Below, piece after piece: positions 21,761 to 31,460 of a stretch of DNA of 64,000 bases. The stretch's first letter is position 1; every line of letters begins with the position of its first letter. Under the pieces are notes generated by a model. It was not told the DNA's origin, ran no database searches, and saw only the letters and a program-made list of their open reading frames with translations. The translations under genes were made by a program, and so were the position numbers. Location: NCBI RefSeq assembly GCF_038502225.1, contig NC_091292.1, forward strand, positions 44,689,728-44,753,727, given 5' to 3'. Source of the DNA: Cherax quadricarinatus. Its lineage: Eukaryota; Arthropoda; Malacostraca; Decapoda; Parastacidae.

Positions 21761-22066
21761 ATAAGATAAGATAAGATAAGATTTCGTTCGGATTTTTAAC
21801 TCCGGAGGGTTAGCCACCCAGGATAACCCAAGAAAGTCAGTGCGTCATCGAGGACTGTCTAACTTATTTCCATTGGGGTCCTTAATCTTGTCCCCCAGGA
21901 TGCGACCCACACCAGTCGACTAACACCCAGGTACCTATTTGCTGCTAGGTGAACAGGACAACAGGTGTAAGGAAACTTGTCGAAATGTTTCCACCCGCCG
22001 GGAATCGAACCCGGGCCCTCCGTGTGTGAAGCGGGAGCTTTAGCCACCAGGCCACCGGGCCACCAT
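21761..22066 (-). mobile_element. tRNA-derived SINE
   Basis: Minus strand: a tRNA-like head with box A-like TGGTGGCTAAAGC and box B GGGTTCGATTCCC (22.00-22.06 kb), a body with CACCTGTTGTCCTGTTCACC and GGTACCTGGGTGTTAGTCGA, and a tail of (ATCTT)n at 21761-21781. Box B matches the pol III consensus GGTTCGANNCC. As I recall, this body is common in decapod genomes. From 22067 to 22430 nothing recognisable. Confidence 0.85.
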
Positions 22067-22429
22067 CAGTTCTCCTTTTTGTTGGAAATATTTCACAAAG
22101 CAACTATACGTCATGGTGAGAGAAATTATCTTGTCTCAGATATTCTGCCTCATGTACAATATTTGAAGCACTGCATCCACTAAGCTTTGAGTGATCCACG
22201 AGTCTCATCCTTGTGTAACACACTATCAGCTTTCAGAGTGTCACTGTTAATCAAGTTCGAGAGTTACGCTTCTGACAGCAATACAAAACTTAGTACATTT
22301 CTAGGTCTCCGATATAAGAGTAATTTACATGCAGTGAATGAGTCACGCAAAACAAACGTTGACAGTACTGAAAATGAATTGAAACTCAGAAGAGAATTCA
22401 ACAGTTATTGAAGAACTTGATGACTTTGA

Positions 22430-22742
22430 CTTTGACAAATGTTGTTAAGTAATTGTAGCCATCATTCCCAACAACAGAACGTCACAGACATCTGATTCTT
22501 GATCTTTTTCCAAATCACGAAAAGTAGCCAATTTAGAACGCTTAGCCCACTCTCTTAAAAGAATGTCAACATTTTTCAGGAAGTGTGGCGTGAAGGACGA
22601 TCCTGCTGATAAATGCCTTATGCATCAGAAAAGTCTCTATCCACAATGGGAAGCAAATCAGTTGCCAGGATTGCCTTGTATTTGTCACTGTTCATCGTTT
22701 CCTCAACAACAACAAACAGTTCAGGGCCTCTAGCAGTAAAAC
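22430..22742 (-). pseudogene. Tc1/mariner-like transposase, C-terminal fragment
   Basis: Minus strand encodes FTARGPELFVVVEETMNSDK, then YQQDRPSRHTS and a frameshifted WAKRSKLATFRDL. The first is the segment leading to the second catalytic Asp of Tc1 transposases; the second corresponds to the family's QQD-x-APCHT block. A stop precedes YQQD. It is the last third of a transposase broken into three pieces (with 24799-25010 and 32242-32580). Confidence 0.75.
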
Positions 22743-24798
22743 TATCCCAATAATAACGATCCCAAATGGGTTAACAGGAGGCTAAAGCATCTATTAGGGG
22801 AGAAAAGGGGAATTTATAGGCGCATCAGAAGAGGAGAGGTTAACCTTACTGACCAATATGTTCAGCTTAAAAGAGAAGTAAAAAAGGCGATTAGAAAGGC
22901 TAAACGTGACTATGAAATTAGAGTTGCTAATGAATCAAAGACTAATCCAAAGGGGTTCTTTCAAGTGTATAGGACGAAGGTGAAGGAAAAAGTAGGACCT
23001 CTGAAATCTGGGAATGGACAGCTGACGGATAATGAACAGGAAATGTGTTCCTTATTTAATGACTATTTTTTGTCAGTTTTTACACAGGAAGATGTAAATG
23101 AGATTCCAGTAATTAACAATTATTTGGTTCCTGATGAATTTAAGTTAACTAATATTACTGTCACGAGGGACATGGTTATTAAACAGATAGACAAACTGAA
23201 ACAAAATAAGTCCCCGGGACCCGATGAGTTGTTTTCAAGGGTACTTAAGGAATGCAAGATGGAGCTTAGTCAGCCATTAACGAGTGTATTCAATGCGTCC
23301 ATCCTTACCAGTGTTGTGCCAGAGTTGTGGAAGATGGCTAATGTGGTTCCTATATTCAAATCAGGGGATAAGTCCACTCCTTCAAATTACCGTCCAATAA
23401 GCCTGACATCTATAGTGGGCAAGTTATTAGAATCAATTATAGCTGACATTATCAGAAGTCACCTTGAAGAGCATAACTTGATAAATGAATCTCAGCATGG
23501 ATTCACGAGAGGTCGTTCCTGCCTGACAAACTTACTGACGTTCTTCAATAGAACATTTGAGGCAGTTGACAGTAATAAGGAATATGATATTGTTTATTTG
23601 GATTTTAGTAAAGCCTTCGACAGAGTACCTCACAAGAGACTCTTAAGAAAAGTGGCAGCTCATGGTATAGGAGGTAAAGTTCTAGCATGGATTGAGGCAT
23701 GGCTTACCAATAGAAAGCAGAGAGTTACCATTAATGGAGTGAAATCTGAATGGGGATTAGTCACTAGTGGCGTTCCACAAGGATCAGTTTTAGGCCCTCT
23801 CTTGTTCATAATTTACATTAATGACCTTGATGAAGGGATTACTAGTGACATGAGTAAGTTTGCTGATGATACAAAGATAGGCCGTATAATTCACTCTGAG
23901 GAGGATATCAATGAACTCCAGGACGATTTGAACAAATTAATGTCTTGGTCTGAGAAATGGCAGATGAAGTTTAATGTGGATAAGTGTAAGGTACTTGCCC
24001 TTGGTAATGAAAATAACCCTCGAAGCTATAATCTAGGTGAAGTAGAGCTTGGTCATACAGAATGTGAAAAAGACTTGGGAGTCATGGTAAGCAGAAATCT
24101 AAAGCCAAGACAGCAGTGCCTCAGTGTGCGCAACAAGGCCAACAGATTACTTGGATTTATCTCAAGAAGTATAAGTAACGGAAGTCCAAAAGTTATTTTA
24201 CAGCTCTATACATCACTAGTGAGGCCTCATTTAGATTATGCTGCTCAGTTTTGGTCCCCTTACTACAGGATGGACATAGACTCATTAGAGAACATACAGA
24301 GAAGAATGACTAAAATGATTTACTGTGTAAGGAACCTCCCGTATGAAGATAGACTTAAAGCCTTAAATCTCCACTCTCTGGAGAGGCGTAGAATGAGGGG
24401 AGATATCATTGAAGTGTATAAGTGGATGACGGGCATAAACAAGGGAGACATTAATAAAGTACTGAGGGTGTCGAACCAGGTAAGAACCAGGAATAATGGA
24501 TTTAAGTTGGATAAATTTAGATTTAGAAAGGACATAGGTAAGTACTGGTTTTCTAACAGAGTTGTAGATGCGTGGAACAGTCTTCCCAGTGGGGTGATAG
24601 AGGCTAGGACCTTGGGTAGCTTTAAGAAGAGACTGGACAAATATATGAGTGGGAGGGGCTGGGTTTGATTGGTGTTGGGGGGTGCTGGAGTTGTTTCTTG
24701 AGTAGCTCTAGGTAGTTGTCGTTTTGATGAGGACCTGCCTCGTATGGGCCAGTAGGCCTTCTGCAGTGTTCCTACATTCTTATGTTCTTATGTTCTTA
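22743..24798 (+). pseudogene. LINE-B copy, 5'-truncated, RT frame open
   Basis: Open from about 22965 to 24668 (567 codons), with homology extending upstream to NDPKWVNRRLKHLLGEKRG near 22755. RT motifs are all good: YLDFSKAFDRVPH (residues 211-223), SGVPQGSVLGPLL (268-280), FADDTKIG (299-306). The thumb and C-terminal domain follow to SGRGWV. The 3' UTR has TATGGGCCAGTAGGCCTTCT and ends TTCTTATGTTCTTA. The endonuclease is absent through 5' truncation. TAAAAC occurs at both ends within the Tc1 target. Codons are nearly free of damage, so it is a young copy. Confidence 0.9.
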
Positions 24799-25010
24799 AA
24801 ACATCTTACCTGTGTGTTTTGACTCTTGTTTAGTGTGCTCATTCCGAAGAGGTTCTCCTTTGCTCCATCTCACTATCATTGATCTGTACCAGTGCACAGG
24901 AAAATGCGGCTCATCTGAGAATATAACTTTTTCTCAATTCATTTGTCGTCCAAAACTTACCATCGAGTGCCCACCGCAGCCGTTTTTTCTTCAGTGGTGA
25001 CGTGTACTTA
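24799..25010 (-). pseudogene. Tc1/mariner-like transposase, central fragment
   Basis: Minus strand encodes KKRLRWALDGKFWTTNELRK and, after a one-base frame shift, the block ending SDEPHFPVHWYR that holds the first catalytic Asp of the family (usually WSDE-x-F). It joins the fragment at 32242-32580 upstream and 22430-22742 downstream when the retroelements are removed. Confidence 0.7.
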
Positions 25011-25487
25011 GCTCAGTGGTGACGTGTACTTAGCTCTGTGAAGACCTGTTTGTGTGCTCTTGAGTGGTGACCTTTACTTTGAGTGCTGACCTATAATTAA
25101 CTCTGTGAAGAAGTGTCTTGTTTGCTCCCGTGGACTGAACCAAGATGCCCTCCATCGAGCAACTTTACCAGCAACTTATGGAAGAATTGAGGGCAGCGAA
25201 GATGGAGATACGGCGATTGACCGAGGAAAACAAGAGGATTCGTAGTAGTCCTCCTGTTTCGAGTCCTCAGGTCAAGAAGGGATATTGGTCAGTGGTTGGA
25301 CAGCAGGGGACGACGAAGTTGACGATCAAGAAGACGAATGGAAAGCCAGAAACGATGAAGAAGAAAGAGACTGCTGTGGAAACTCCCGTGGAAACCTCCA
25401 ACGCATTCTCGGTGCTACCCGACGAATGTGAGTCTACTACTGGGATCGTCACGACGAACGACAACAAGGAAGGTAAGAATATTGTTG
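25011..25487 (+). pseudogene. LINE-B 5' UTR and start of ORF1
   Basis: 5' UTR with near-duplicate GTGGTGACGTGTACTTAGCT units (25014-25035, 25036ff), then ORF1 from ATG at 25145: MPSIEQLYQQLMEELRAAKM, a short coiled coil, followed by a basic segment. The 30856-31374 ORF is a close copy. The reading frame is cut after KEGKNIV at about 25486 by the PLE end, so the SGNH domain that should follow is missing. Confidence 0.85.
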
Positions 25488-25640
25488 GCAATATAAACAC
25501 AAATGCAGTATAATGTGATCCTTTATTGACTACGTTTCGCCCACACAGTGGGCTTTTTCAAGTCACAAACAGAACTACCTGGGGTGGAAGGAACGCGAGT
25601 ATTTATAGTCCGGCTGAGGTCAGGTGAAGAATGCTGCATC
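25488..25640 (-). mobile_element. Penelope-like element terminal repeat, family D type
   Basis: Minus strand: TCACCTGACCTCAGCC, TATAAATACTCGC (TATA-like), AGTTCTGTTTGTGACTTGAA, a hammerhead-like motif, GGATCACATTATACTGCATT and TGTTTATATTGCC. It has the same orientation as the adjacent PLE ORF and resembles the foldback arm at 8212-8501. Confidence 0.7.
25510..25575 (-). ncRNA. Hammerhead-ribozyme-like motif, family D, beside PLE ORF
   Basis: Minus strand: TTGAAAA, A-less junction, stem II GCCCAC-TGT-GTGGGC (six perfect pairs), GAAA, CGTAGTC, AATAAAGGATC. AC-GTA-GT can form a two-pair stem III before the GUC triplet. The core box is damaged (GAAAA for GAUGA), so activity is doubtful. Confidence 0.5.
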
Positions 25641-25734
25641 TGATGATGTACCGAGTTGGGTTGTAGAGTCTATAAACTTGGGTAGCTTGGAAAGGAGACT
25701 GGACAAGTTTGTGAGCAGACCTTCTACAGTGTTC
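25641..25734 (+). pseudogene. LINE-B sliver
   Basis: Encodes VPSWVVESINLGSLERRLDK, the last residues of LINE-B ORF2, and ends with CAGTGTTCTTATGT. It sits between the PLE ORF end and its terminal repeat. Confidence 0.6.
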
Positions 25735-27297
25735 TTATGTGGGATAGCGATGAAGAAGTTTCTTGGCAAGTGGTTCAGCTATGTTATAGAAGCCACTATT
25801 CTGGTTGAAGTTGTCGGATATAGAAATAAGTGATGATTCCAGGATTCTTCGGTATTGGGTGTTGTCTTCTGTGGCGATAAGTCTTGAGTTTCTGTAGTTT
25901 ATCAAGTGGTTGTGTGAATTACGGTGTTGTACGCAGGCATTCCTTGTGTCGTCAGACCTGCTTGTGTATTGGTGTTCTGAAATACGTGTTTGGAGGTCCC
26001 TTGATGTTTCGCCCACGTATAACTTGTTGCAGTCATTACAAGGGATTATGTATACCCCTGCAGAGGATGGAGGCTTGTCCTGCCTACTACTGGTGATGTC
26101 CTTGATGGTCGTGGTTGTGGAGGTAGATACTTGGCATGATGTTTTGGCAAAGATGTTGGAAACATGTTTGGCAATGGAGTTGGTGGGAAGGACTATGTAT
26201 CTCTTCTCGGCAGTGTCTTCTCTGGGTGTGTTGAAGATGTTTAGTGCTCGCCGTCTGCAGTCTCTGATGAAGTGACGAGGATAGTGGAGTTTGGAAAATA
26301 CCTGTTCAATTATAGTGCATTCTTCCTCAAGGAACTCGTTGCTGCAGATTCTGAGTGCACGCAGGAAGAAGCCTATAATTACACCACGTTTGGTTTTGGT
26401 GTCGTGGTGAGAGTAGAAGTGGAGAAGATCGTTTTGGTTGGTGGGTTTTCGATAGACTTTAAAACGAAGTTCGTGGTCAGCTTTGCAGAGTAGAACATCA
26501 AGGAAAGGAAGAGTGTTGTCGACCTCTTCTTCAAGTGTGAACTGGATTGAAGGCTCGACCTGGTTGAGCTTGTCTTGGAGAGCTTGAACGTTGAAGCGTT
26601 TAGGAGTTATGAGGAGAATGTCGTCAACATAACGGAGCCAGGTGACAGACGAAGGAATAATGGTGGAGAAACGTTCGGCTTCTAGATGTTCCATGTATAG
26701 GTTCGCTAGGACTGCACTGAGTGGCGAACCCATGGGTAGTCCAAAAGTCTGCTGAAAGAGGTGATTTTCAAAAGAGAAACACGTAAAGCCAACACATAGT
26801 TCAACCAGGTCGATGAAGTCGCTGGCTGGAATGGGAAGATCAAGTGAATCGTCAATTTTCTTGCGCAAGAGATCGATGGCTTGTTTAGTAGGTACTTTAG
26901 TGAATAGGGAAGTCACGTCAAGGCTGGAAAGTTTCTTGTTCCTGATGTTGATGTTGCGAATGCGATTGAGAAGATCACCTGAGTGTTTGAGATGTGCTGG
27001 ACTGATAGTGCCCAAGAGTTTCGAGAGGTGTTTGGCGAGAATTCCTGAGAGCTTGTGGGGAGCACTGCCTATTCCCGAGGATATGGGCCTCAGTGGGATA
27101 CCAGGCTTGTGAGTCTTTGGCAGGCCGTACATTCTGGCAGGTCTGGGGTTGCTGGGCATGGTGTGCAGAAGTTTCTTCCCTTGTTCTGAGCTACTCAGAA
27201 TGCGGCGAGTCCTTTGAAGAAAAGTTTTAGTAAGGTTGTCCACTTGGTTAGTTGTGAGAGGTTTGTAGGTATCTGGGTCATTAAGTAGATTGAGCAT
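25735..27297 (-). CDS. Penelope-like element: reverse transcriptase with GIY-YIG endonuclease, 5'-truncated
   Basis: 520 codons open. RT: PARMYGLPKTHKPGIPLRPI (residues 53-72), SSLDVTSLFTKVP (124-136, first catalytic Asp 127), TFGLPMGSPLSAVLANLYME (184-203), RYVDDILL (222-229). C-terminal GIY-YIG nuclease: GVYIIP (414-419), CNDC zinc pair (420-423), YVGETSRDLQTRISEHQ (428-444) and the ESS segment near 487. This pairing is diagnostic of Penelope-like elements, which copy RNA into nicked DNA with the nuclease supplying the nick. Full-length relatives are some hundreds of residues longer at the N-terminus, so this copy is 5'-truncated. Its 5' edge folds back on itself (27227-27412). Confidence 0.92.
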   Translation of the reverse strand: MLNLLNDPDTYKPLTTNQVDNLTKTFLQRTRRILSSSEQGKKLLHTMPSNPRPARMYGLPKTHKPGIPLRPISSGIGSAPHKLSGILAKHLSKLLGTISPAHLKHSGDLLNRIRNINIRNKKLSSLDVTSLFTKVPTKQAIDLLRKKIDDSLDLPIPASDFIDLVELCVGFTCFSFENHLFQQTFGLPMGSPLSAVLANLYMEHLEAERFSTIIPSSVTWLRYVDDILLITPKRFNVQALQDKLNQVEPSIQFTLEEEVDNTLPFLDVLLCKADHELRFKVYRKPTNQNDLLHFYSHHDTKTKRGVIIGFFLRALRICSNEFLEEECTIIEQVFSKLHYPRHFIRDCRRRALNIFNTPREDTAEKRYIVLPTNSIAKHVSNIFAKTSCQVSTSTTTTIKDITSSRQDKPPSSAGVYIIPCNDCNKLYVGETSRDLQTRISEHQYTSRSDDTRNACVQHRNSHNHLINYRNSRLIATEDNTQYRRILESSLISISDNFNQNSGFYNIAEPLAKKLLHRYPT

Positions 27298-27412
27298 TTT
27301 GTTCCTGTAATCAGCGGTGGTGACCCTGATGGTCGTGTCTTCTGCTCAATCTACTTAATGACCCAGATACCTACAAACCTCTCACAACTAACCAAGTGGA
27401 CAACCTTACTAA
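27227..27412. repeat. Inverted repeat at the PLE 5' truncation
   Basis: About 70 bp of the PLE ORF start (27227-27297) recur inverted at 27341-27412, sharing CTCAATCTACTTAATGACCC and CTCACAACTAACCAAGTGGA. A gap of about 43 bp separates the arms. It joins oppositely oriented PLE parts: the ORF on the minus strand and the terminal repeat at 27413 on the plus strand. Confidence 0.85.
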
Positions 27413-27617
27413 AACTCCTGACTATGGAACTGAACTTCTCCAGGCCGAGGGACTGACAACCTCAAATTCTACGACTTTAAGGGTGATGGACTGATTACAT
27501 CGTCTTCACATCTCTACTGTTCCTGCCTACTTTCTGTATTCGACTGAAGAAGCCTACTGTGTAGGCGAAACGTTTCGGAATAAAGTTGTCTAACTGTTGC
27601 ATATGTGTCTTACCTAA
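27413..27617 (+). mobile_element. Penelope-like terminal repeat, family A type
   Basis: Landmarks in order: CTCCAGGCCGAGGGACTGAC, GGTGATGGACTGATTACATC, TCTTCACATCTCTACTGTTC, then the hammerhead-like motif and TAACTGTTGCATATGTGTCT TACCTAAC. It is oriented opposite to the PLE ORF and matches the right arm of the foldback at 30397-30897. Confidence 0.75.
27530..27588 (+). ncRNA. Hammerhead-ribozyme-like motif, family A
   Basis: CTGAAGA at 27544-27550, A, stem II GCCTAC-TGT-GTAGGC, GAAA at 27567-27570, CGTTTC, GGAATAAAG. TATTC upstream pairs with GAATA downstream and CTT with AAG as an outer stem I. All invariant core bases are present. Confidence 0.65.
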
Positions 27618-30018
27618 CATTGCTGTCTTGGTTTAAGGTTGCTGCTTACCATAACCCCCAAGTCCTTTTCGCAATCTGTATGGTTAAGTTCTACATTATT
27701 TAACTTATAAGTGCTAGGGTTATGGACACTCCCGAGCTTCAGAACCTTGCATTTATCTACATTGAACTGCATCTGCCACTTTTCTGACCAAGAGTAGAGT
27801 TTGTCTAAATCCTCCTGAAGTTCCCTAACATCTACGTTTGAATCAATTATCCTACCTATCTTCGTGTCATCAGCGAATTTGCTCATATCACTAGTAATTC
27901 CTTCATCAAGATCATTGATATATATTATAAACAACAACGGGCCCAAGACTGATCCCTGTGGAACGCCACTTGTTACTGATCCCCACTCGGATTTAACCCC
28001 ATTTATGGACACTCTTTGCTTCCTGTCTGTGAGCCATGATTCGATCCACGAGAGCACCCTTCCCCCAATGCCATGAGCTGCTACTTTCTTCAACAGTCTT
28101 TGGTGCGGAACTCTATCAAATGCCTTACTAAAATCTAAGTAAATAATATCAAATTCTTTGTCGTGGTCAACAGCCTCAAAAGCTTTACTGAAGAAAGTTA
28201 ATAAATTAGTTAGACAAGACCGGCCTCTTGTGAATCCATGCTGAGTATCATTAATCAAGCTATGCTTATCGAGATGGCTTCTTATAATCTCAGCTATAAT
28301 TGACTCTAGTAATTTGCCTACAATTGAGGTCAGGCTTATTGGGCGGTAATTTGACGGTAACGACTTGTCCCCTGTTTTAAAAATAGGAATTACATTAGCC
28401 ATCTTCCACATATCAGACACTGCACCTGTTTGAAGAGATAAATTAAAAATATTAGTTAATGGTTCACAGACTTCCATTTTGCATTCCTTTAGAACCCTTG
28501 AAAAAACCTCATCAGGACCCGGTGACTTATTTTGCTTCAGTCTGTCTATCTGCTTCACAACCATTTCACTAGTGACTGTGATGTTACATAATTTATCTTC
28601 TTCTGATCCACTATAAAAATTAATTACCGGAATATTATTAGTGTCTTCCTGTGTAAAAACCGAGAGAAAATAATTATTTAAAATCGAGCACATTTCATTC
28701 TCTTTGTCAGTAAGATGCCCATAGTTATTTTTAAGGGGACCTATCTTATCTCTGACTTTTGTTCTATAGACCTGGAAAAAACTTTTTGGGTTAGTTTTAG
28801 AATCCCTAGCAACTTTAATTTCATAGTCCTTTTTAACTTTTCTTATCCCCTTTTTAATATCCCTCTTAGTGTCAATATACTGATTCATAAGATGACCCTC
28901 GCCTCTTTTGATACGCCTATAAATTCCTTTCTTATGCCCTAGTAGATATTTCAGCCTATTATTCATCCATTTTGGGTCATTTCTATTTGATCTAATTTCT
29001 TTATAAGGGATAAATGTTCTTTGAGCAGCATGTATTGTGTTCAGAAAACTGTCATATTGATAGCTCTCTTCGTTACCCCAGTCAACAGATGATAAGTGTT
29101 CTCTAAGCCCATCGTAATCTGCTAAGCGAAAATCTGGGACTGTTACTGAGTTATCCCTACTATCATACTTCCATTCAATTCTAAATGTAATTGATTTGTG
29201 GTCGCTAGCACCCAGTTCTTCTGAAACTTCTAAATTATTAACAAGGGATTCATTGTTTGCCAGAACTAAGTCAAGCAGGTTATTACCCCTTGTAGGTTCT
29301 GTCACAAACTGCTTCAGAAAACAATCCTGAACTACTTCTAAGAAGTCGTATGATTCTAAATTCCCAGTCAAGAAATTCCAATCAATATGACTAAAGTTAA
29401 AGTCTCCTAGAATTACTACATTATCGTGCCTTGTGGCCCTAACAATTTCCTCCCATAGTAGTCTTCCCTGGTCCCTATCTAAATTTGGGGGACGGTATAT
29501 CACACCTAAAGTTAATTTTTCATGCCCCTCTGAAAATTCTATCCAAACAGACTCTGTATGTGTTACTTCAGACTTAATACCCGTTTTAATGCAACAGTTC
29601 AAGCGATCTCGGACATACAATGCCACCCCACCCCCCTTCCCGATACTTCTATCTACTTGGAACAATTTGAAACCCTGAATGTGACATTCTGCAGGCATGT
29701 CCCGACTTTTTGAATTAAACCAAGTCTCAGTAATGGCAAATACATCTATGTTACCTGCACTAGCAACTAGTCTCAACTCGTCCATCTTATTCCTAGCACT
29801 GCGACTATTTGTGTAATATATACTTAAGGACCCTCCTTTCTCTTTATCATTCCTGCTCCTTTCTGTTATTCCACTAAACCTATTACTGTCCTTGTCAATT
29901 AGTGCCACTGGCTTTCCGATATCCACCTCATTTTGCCTATTACTAGTTCTCCTAGTACTCATATTACTACCCTGAGACTTCACAGTTTTCCCGCAGAAAC
30001 CCATACCACTAACTATTC
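27614..30018 (-). CDS. LINE-B ORF2: AP endonuclease and reverse transcriptase, 3'-truncated
   Basis: 796 codons open on the minus strand. Endonuclease (EEP fold): FAITETW (residues 90-96), VILGDFN (197-203), LGASDHKS (264-271). RT: NYRPISLTSIVGKLLE (552-567), QHGFTRGRSCLTNLL (588-602), YLDFSKAFDRVPH (622-634), SGVPQGSVLGPLL (679-691), FADDTKIG (710-717). It nicks target DNA and copies the LINE RNA there (CR1/L2-like, Jockey superfamily). The frame ends at KPRQQC where PLE sequence begins, so about 180 C-terminal residues and the 3' UTR are missing. ORF1 lies immediately upstream. Motifs are complete, but the truncation should prevent retrotransposition. Confidence 0.9.
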
Positions 30019-30381
30019 CTAGTTTAAAGACCTAACAGCTCCCTCCACTGCGTTGGCCAGTGCTCCCACCCCACACCTAGATAAGTGAACCCCATCCCTG
30101 GCATACATGTCATTTCTGCCATAGAAGAGGTCCCAGTTGTCAATGAATGTCACCGCATTTTCCTTACAGTATTTGTCCAGCCAGCAATTGACACCAATTG
30201 CTCTGGACAACCATTCATTACCAACACCTCTTCTTGGCAAAATGCCACATATAACAGGGCGCCCCCCCTTCTTCCTAATCATGTCTATAGCTGTCCTGAA
30301 CTTTCTAACTAAATCCTCACTTCTACGCTTGCCTACATCATTGCCTCCAGCACTGAGGCAAATAATAGGATTGATCCCATT
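30019..30381 (-). pseudogene. LINE-B ORF1, C-terminal half (SGNH-type esterase domain)
   Basis: Encodes INPIICLSAGGNDVGKRRSE, VICGILPRRGV, NDMYARDGVHLSRCG. The GGND block and the C-terminal D-G-V-H block are signatures of the SGNH/GDSL hydrolase domain carried by ORF1 of many CR1-like LINEs. It continues from the N-terminal half at 30898-31374 once the foldback is removed. Confidence 0.8.
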
Positions 30382-30426
30382 ACCGTTCATGATGTTAGGT
30401 AAGACACATATGCAACAGTTAGACAA

Positions 30427-30482
30427 CTTTATTCCGAAACGTTTCGCCTACACAGTAGGCTTCTTCAGTCGAATACAGAAAA
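30427..30482 (-). ncRNA. Hammerhead-ribozyme-like motif, family A, minus strand
   Basis: Minus strand: TATTCGA, CTGAAGA (30462-30468), A, GCCTAC-TGT-GTAGGC, GAAA, CGTTTC, GGAATAAAG. All core positions are intact; identical over the core to the plus-strand motif 330 bp away. Confidence 0.65.
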
Positions 30483-30776
30483 TAGGCAGGAACAGTAGAG
30501 ATGACAAGCTTTTCAAGTGAGAAGTGTTGGATCTGAGAGGGACATGACCTTTCAGTGGTTACATTCTCACTACTACTACTACTACTACTACTACTACCAC
30601 TCTGCACCTCTCCTTCCGACAGTATTTAAGTCTCCGCACTGTCGCTTGATCTTCAGATAGTTCCTGACTATGGAACTGAACTTCTCCAGGCCGAGGGACT
30701 GACAACCTCAAATTCTACGACTACAAGGGTGATGGACTGATTACATCGTCTTCACATCTCTACTGTTCCTGCCTAT

Positions 30777-30832
30777 TTTCTGTATTCGACTGAAGAAGCC
30801 TACTGTGTAGGCGAAACGTTTCGGAATAAAGT
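30777..30832 (+). ncRNA. Hammerhead-ribozyme-like motif, family A, plus strand
   Basis: CTGAAGA at 30790-30796, A, six-pair stem II, GAAA at 30813-30816, CGTTTC, GGAATAAAG; TATTC/GAATA can form stem I. Confidence 0.65.
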
Positions 30833-30897
30833 TGTCTAACTGTTGCACATGTGTCTTACCTAACAACCTGTCGGTATTGTATACCATTTTGATGTTC

Positions 30898-31374
30898 ACC
30901 GTTCATGATGTTGTCAAGCCGGCTAACAATGTCCTCCATCCCAGCCCCAGGAAAGCATACCCTTTGTCTCCTACTCCTGTCCTTCAAGCAGAATGCCCTA
31001 TCCATGTATCTAACCTGGCTATCCCCAACAACAACAATATTCTTACCTTCCTTGTTGTCGTTCGTCGTGACGATCCCAGTAGTAGACTCACATTCGTCGG
31101 GTAGCACCGAGAATGCGTTGGAGGTTTCCACGGGAGTTTCCACAGCAGTCTCTTTCTTCTTCATCGTTTCTGGCTTTCCATTCGTCTTCTTGATCGTCAA
31201 CTTCGTCGTCCCCTGCTGTCCAGCCACTGACCACGATCCCTTCTTGAACTGAGGACTCGAAACAGGAGGACTACTACGAATCCTCTTGTTTTCCTCGGTC
31301 AATCGCCGTATCTCCATCTTCGCTGCCCTCAATTCTTCCTTAAGTTGCTGGTAAAGTTGCTCGATGGAGGGCAT
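30898..31374 (-). pseudogene. LINE-B ORF1, N-terminal half
   Basis: ATG at 31374 starts MPSIEQLYQQLKEELRAAKM, predicted coiled coil, then a lysine-rich segment, and VVVGDSQVRYMDRAFC, the first SGNH block (G-D-S) with the nucleophile Ser. The frame runs to DNIMNG and then leaves into the foldback. Joined across the insertion the product would be about 290 residues. Followed by ORF2 at 30018 on the same strand. Confidence 0.85.
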
Positions 31375-31460
31375 CTTGGTTCAGTCCACGGGAGCAAACA
31401 AGACACTTCTTCACAGAGTTAAGTATAGGTCAGTACTCAAAGTAGAGGTCACCACTCAAG
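31375..31460 (-). other. LINE-B 5' UTR remnant
   Basis: Minus strand GTTTGTGTGCTCTTGAGTGG to ACTGAACCAAG, matching the UTR at 25057-25144. It ends abruptly at about 31460, head-to-head against a plus-strand LINE-B 3' fragment. Confidence 0.75.

Larger units (their letters stand above)
30397..30897. mobile_element. Foldback insertion, family A, with 15-bp target duplication
   Basis: A 501-bp element in LINE-B ORF1, flanked by ACCGTTCATGATGTT at 30382-30396 and 30898-30912. The left end is an inverted hammerhead-like unit. The centre has (ACT)n and TATTTAAGTCTC. The right arm contains CTCCAGGCCGAGGGACTGAC, a second motif and the GTCGGTATTGTATACCAT end. It has no coding sequence. Confidence 0.88.

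Noticed and set aside
21975..22066. True tRNA gene on the minus strand
   Set aside because: Box A and B are good, but the sequence continues into a SINE body with an (ATCTT)n tail.
26813..27112. Plus-strand ORFs across the PLE
   Set aside because: Antisense shadows of the PLE RT frame.
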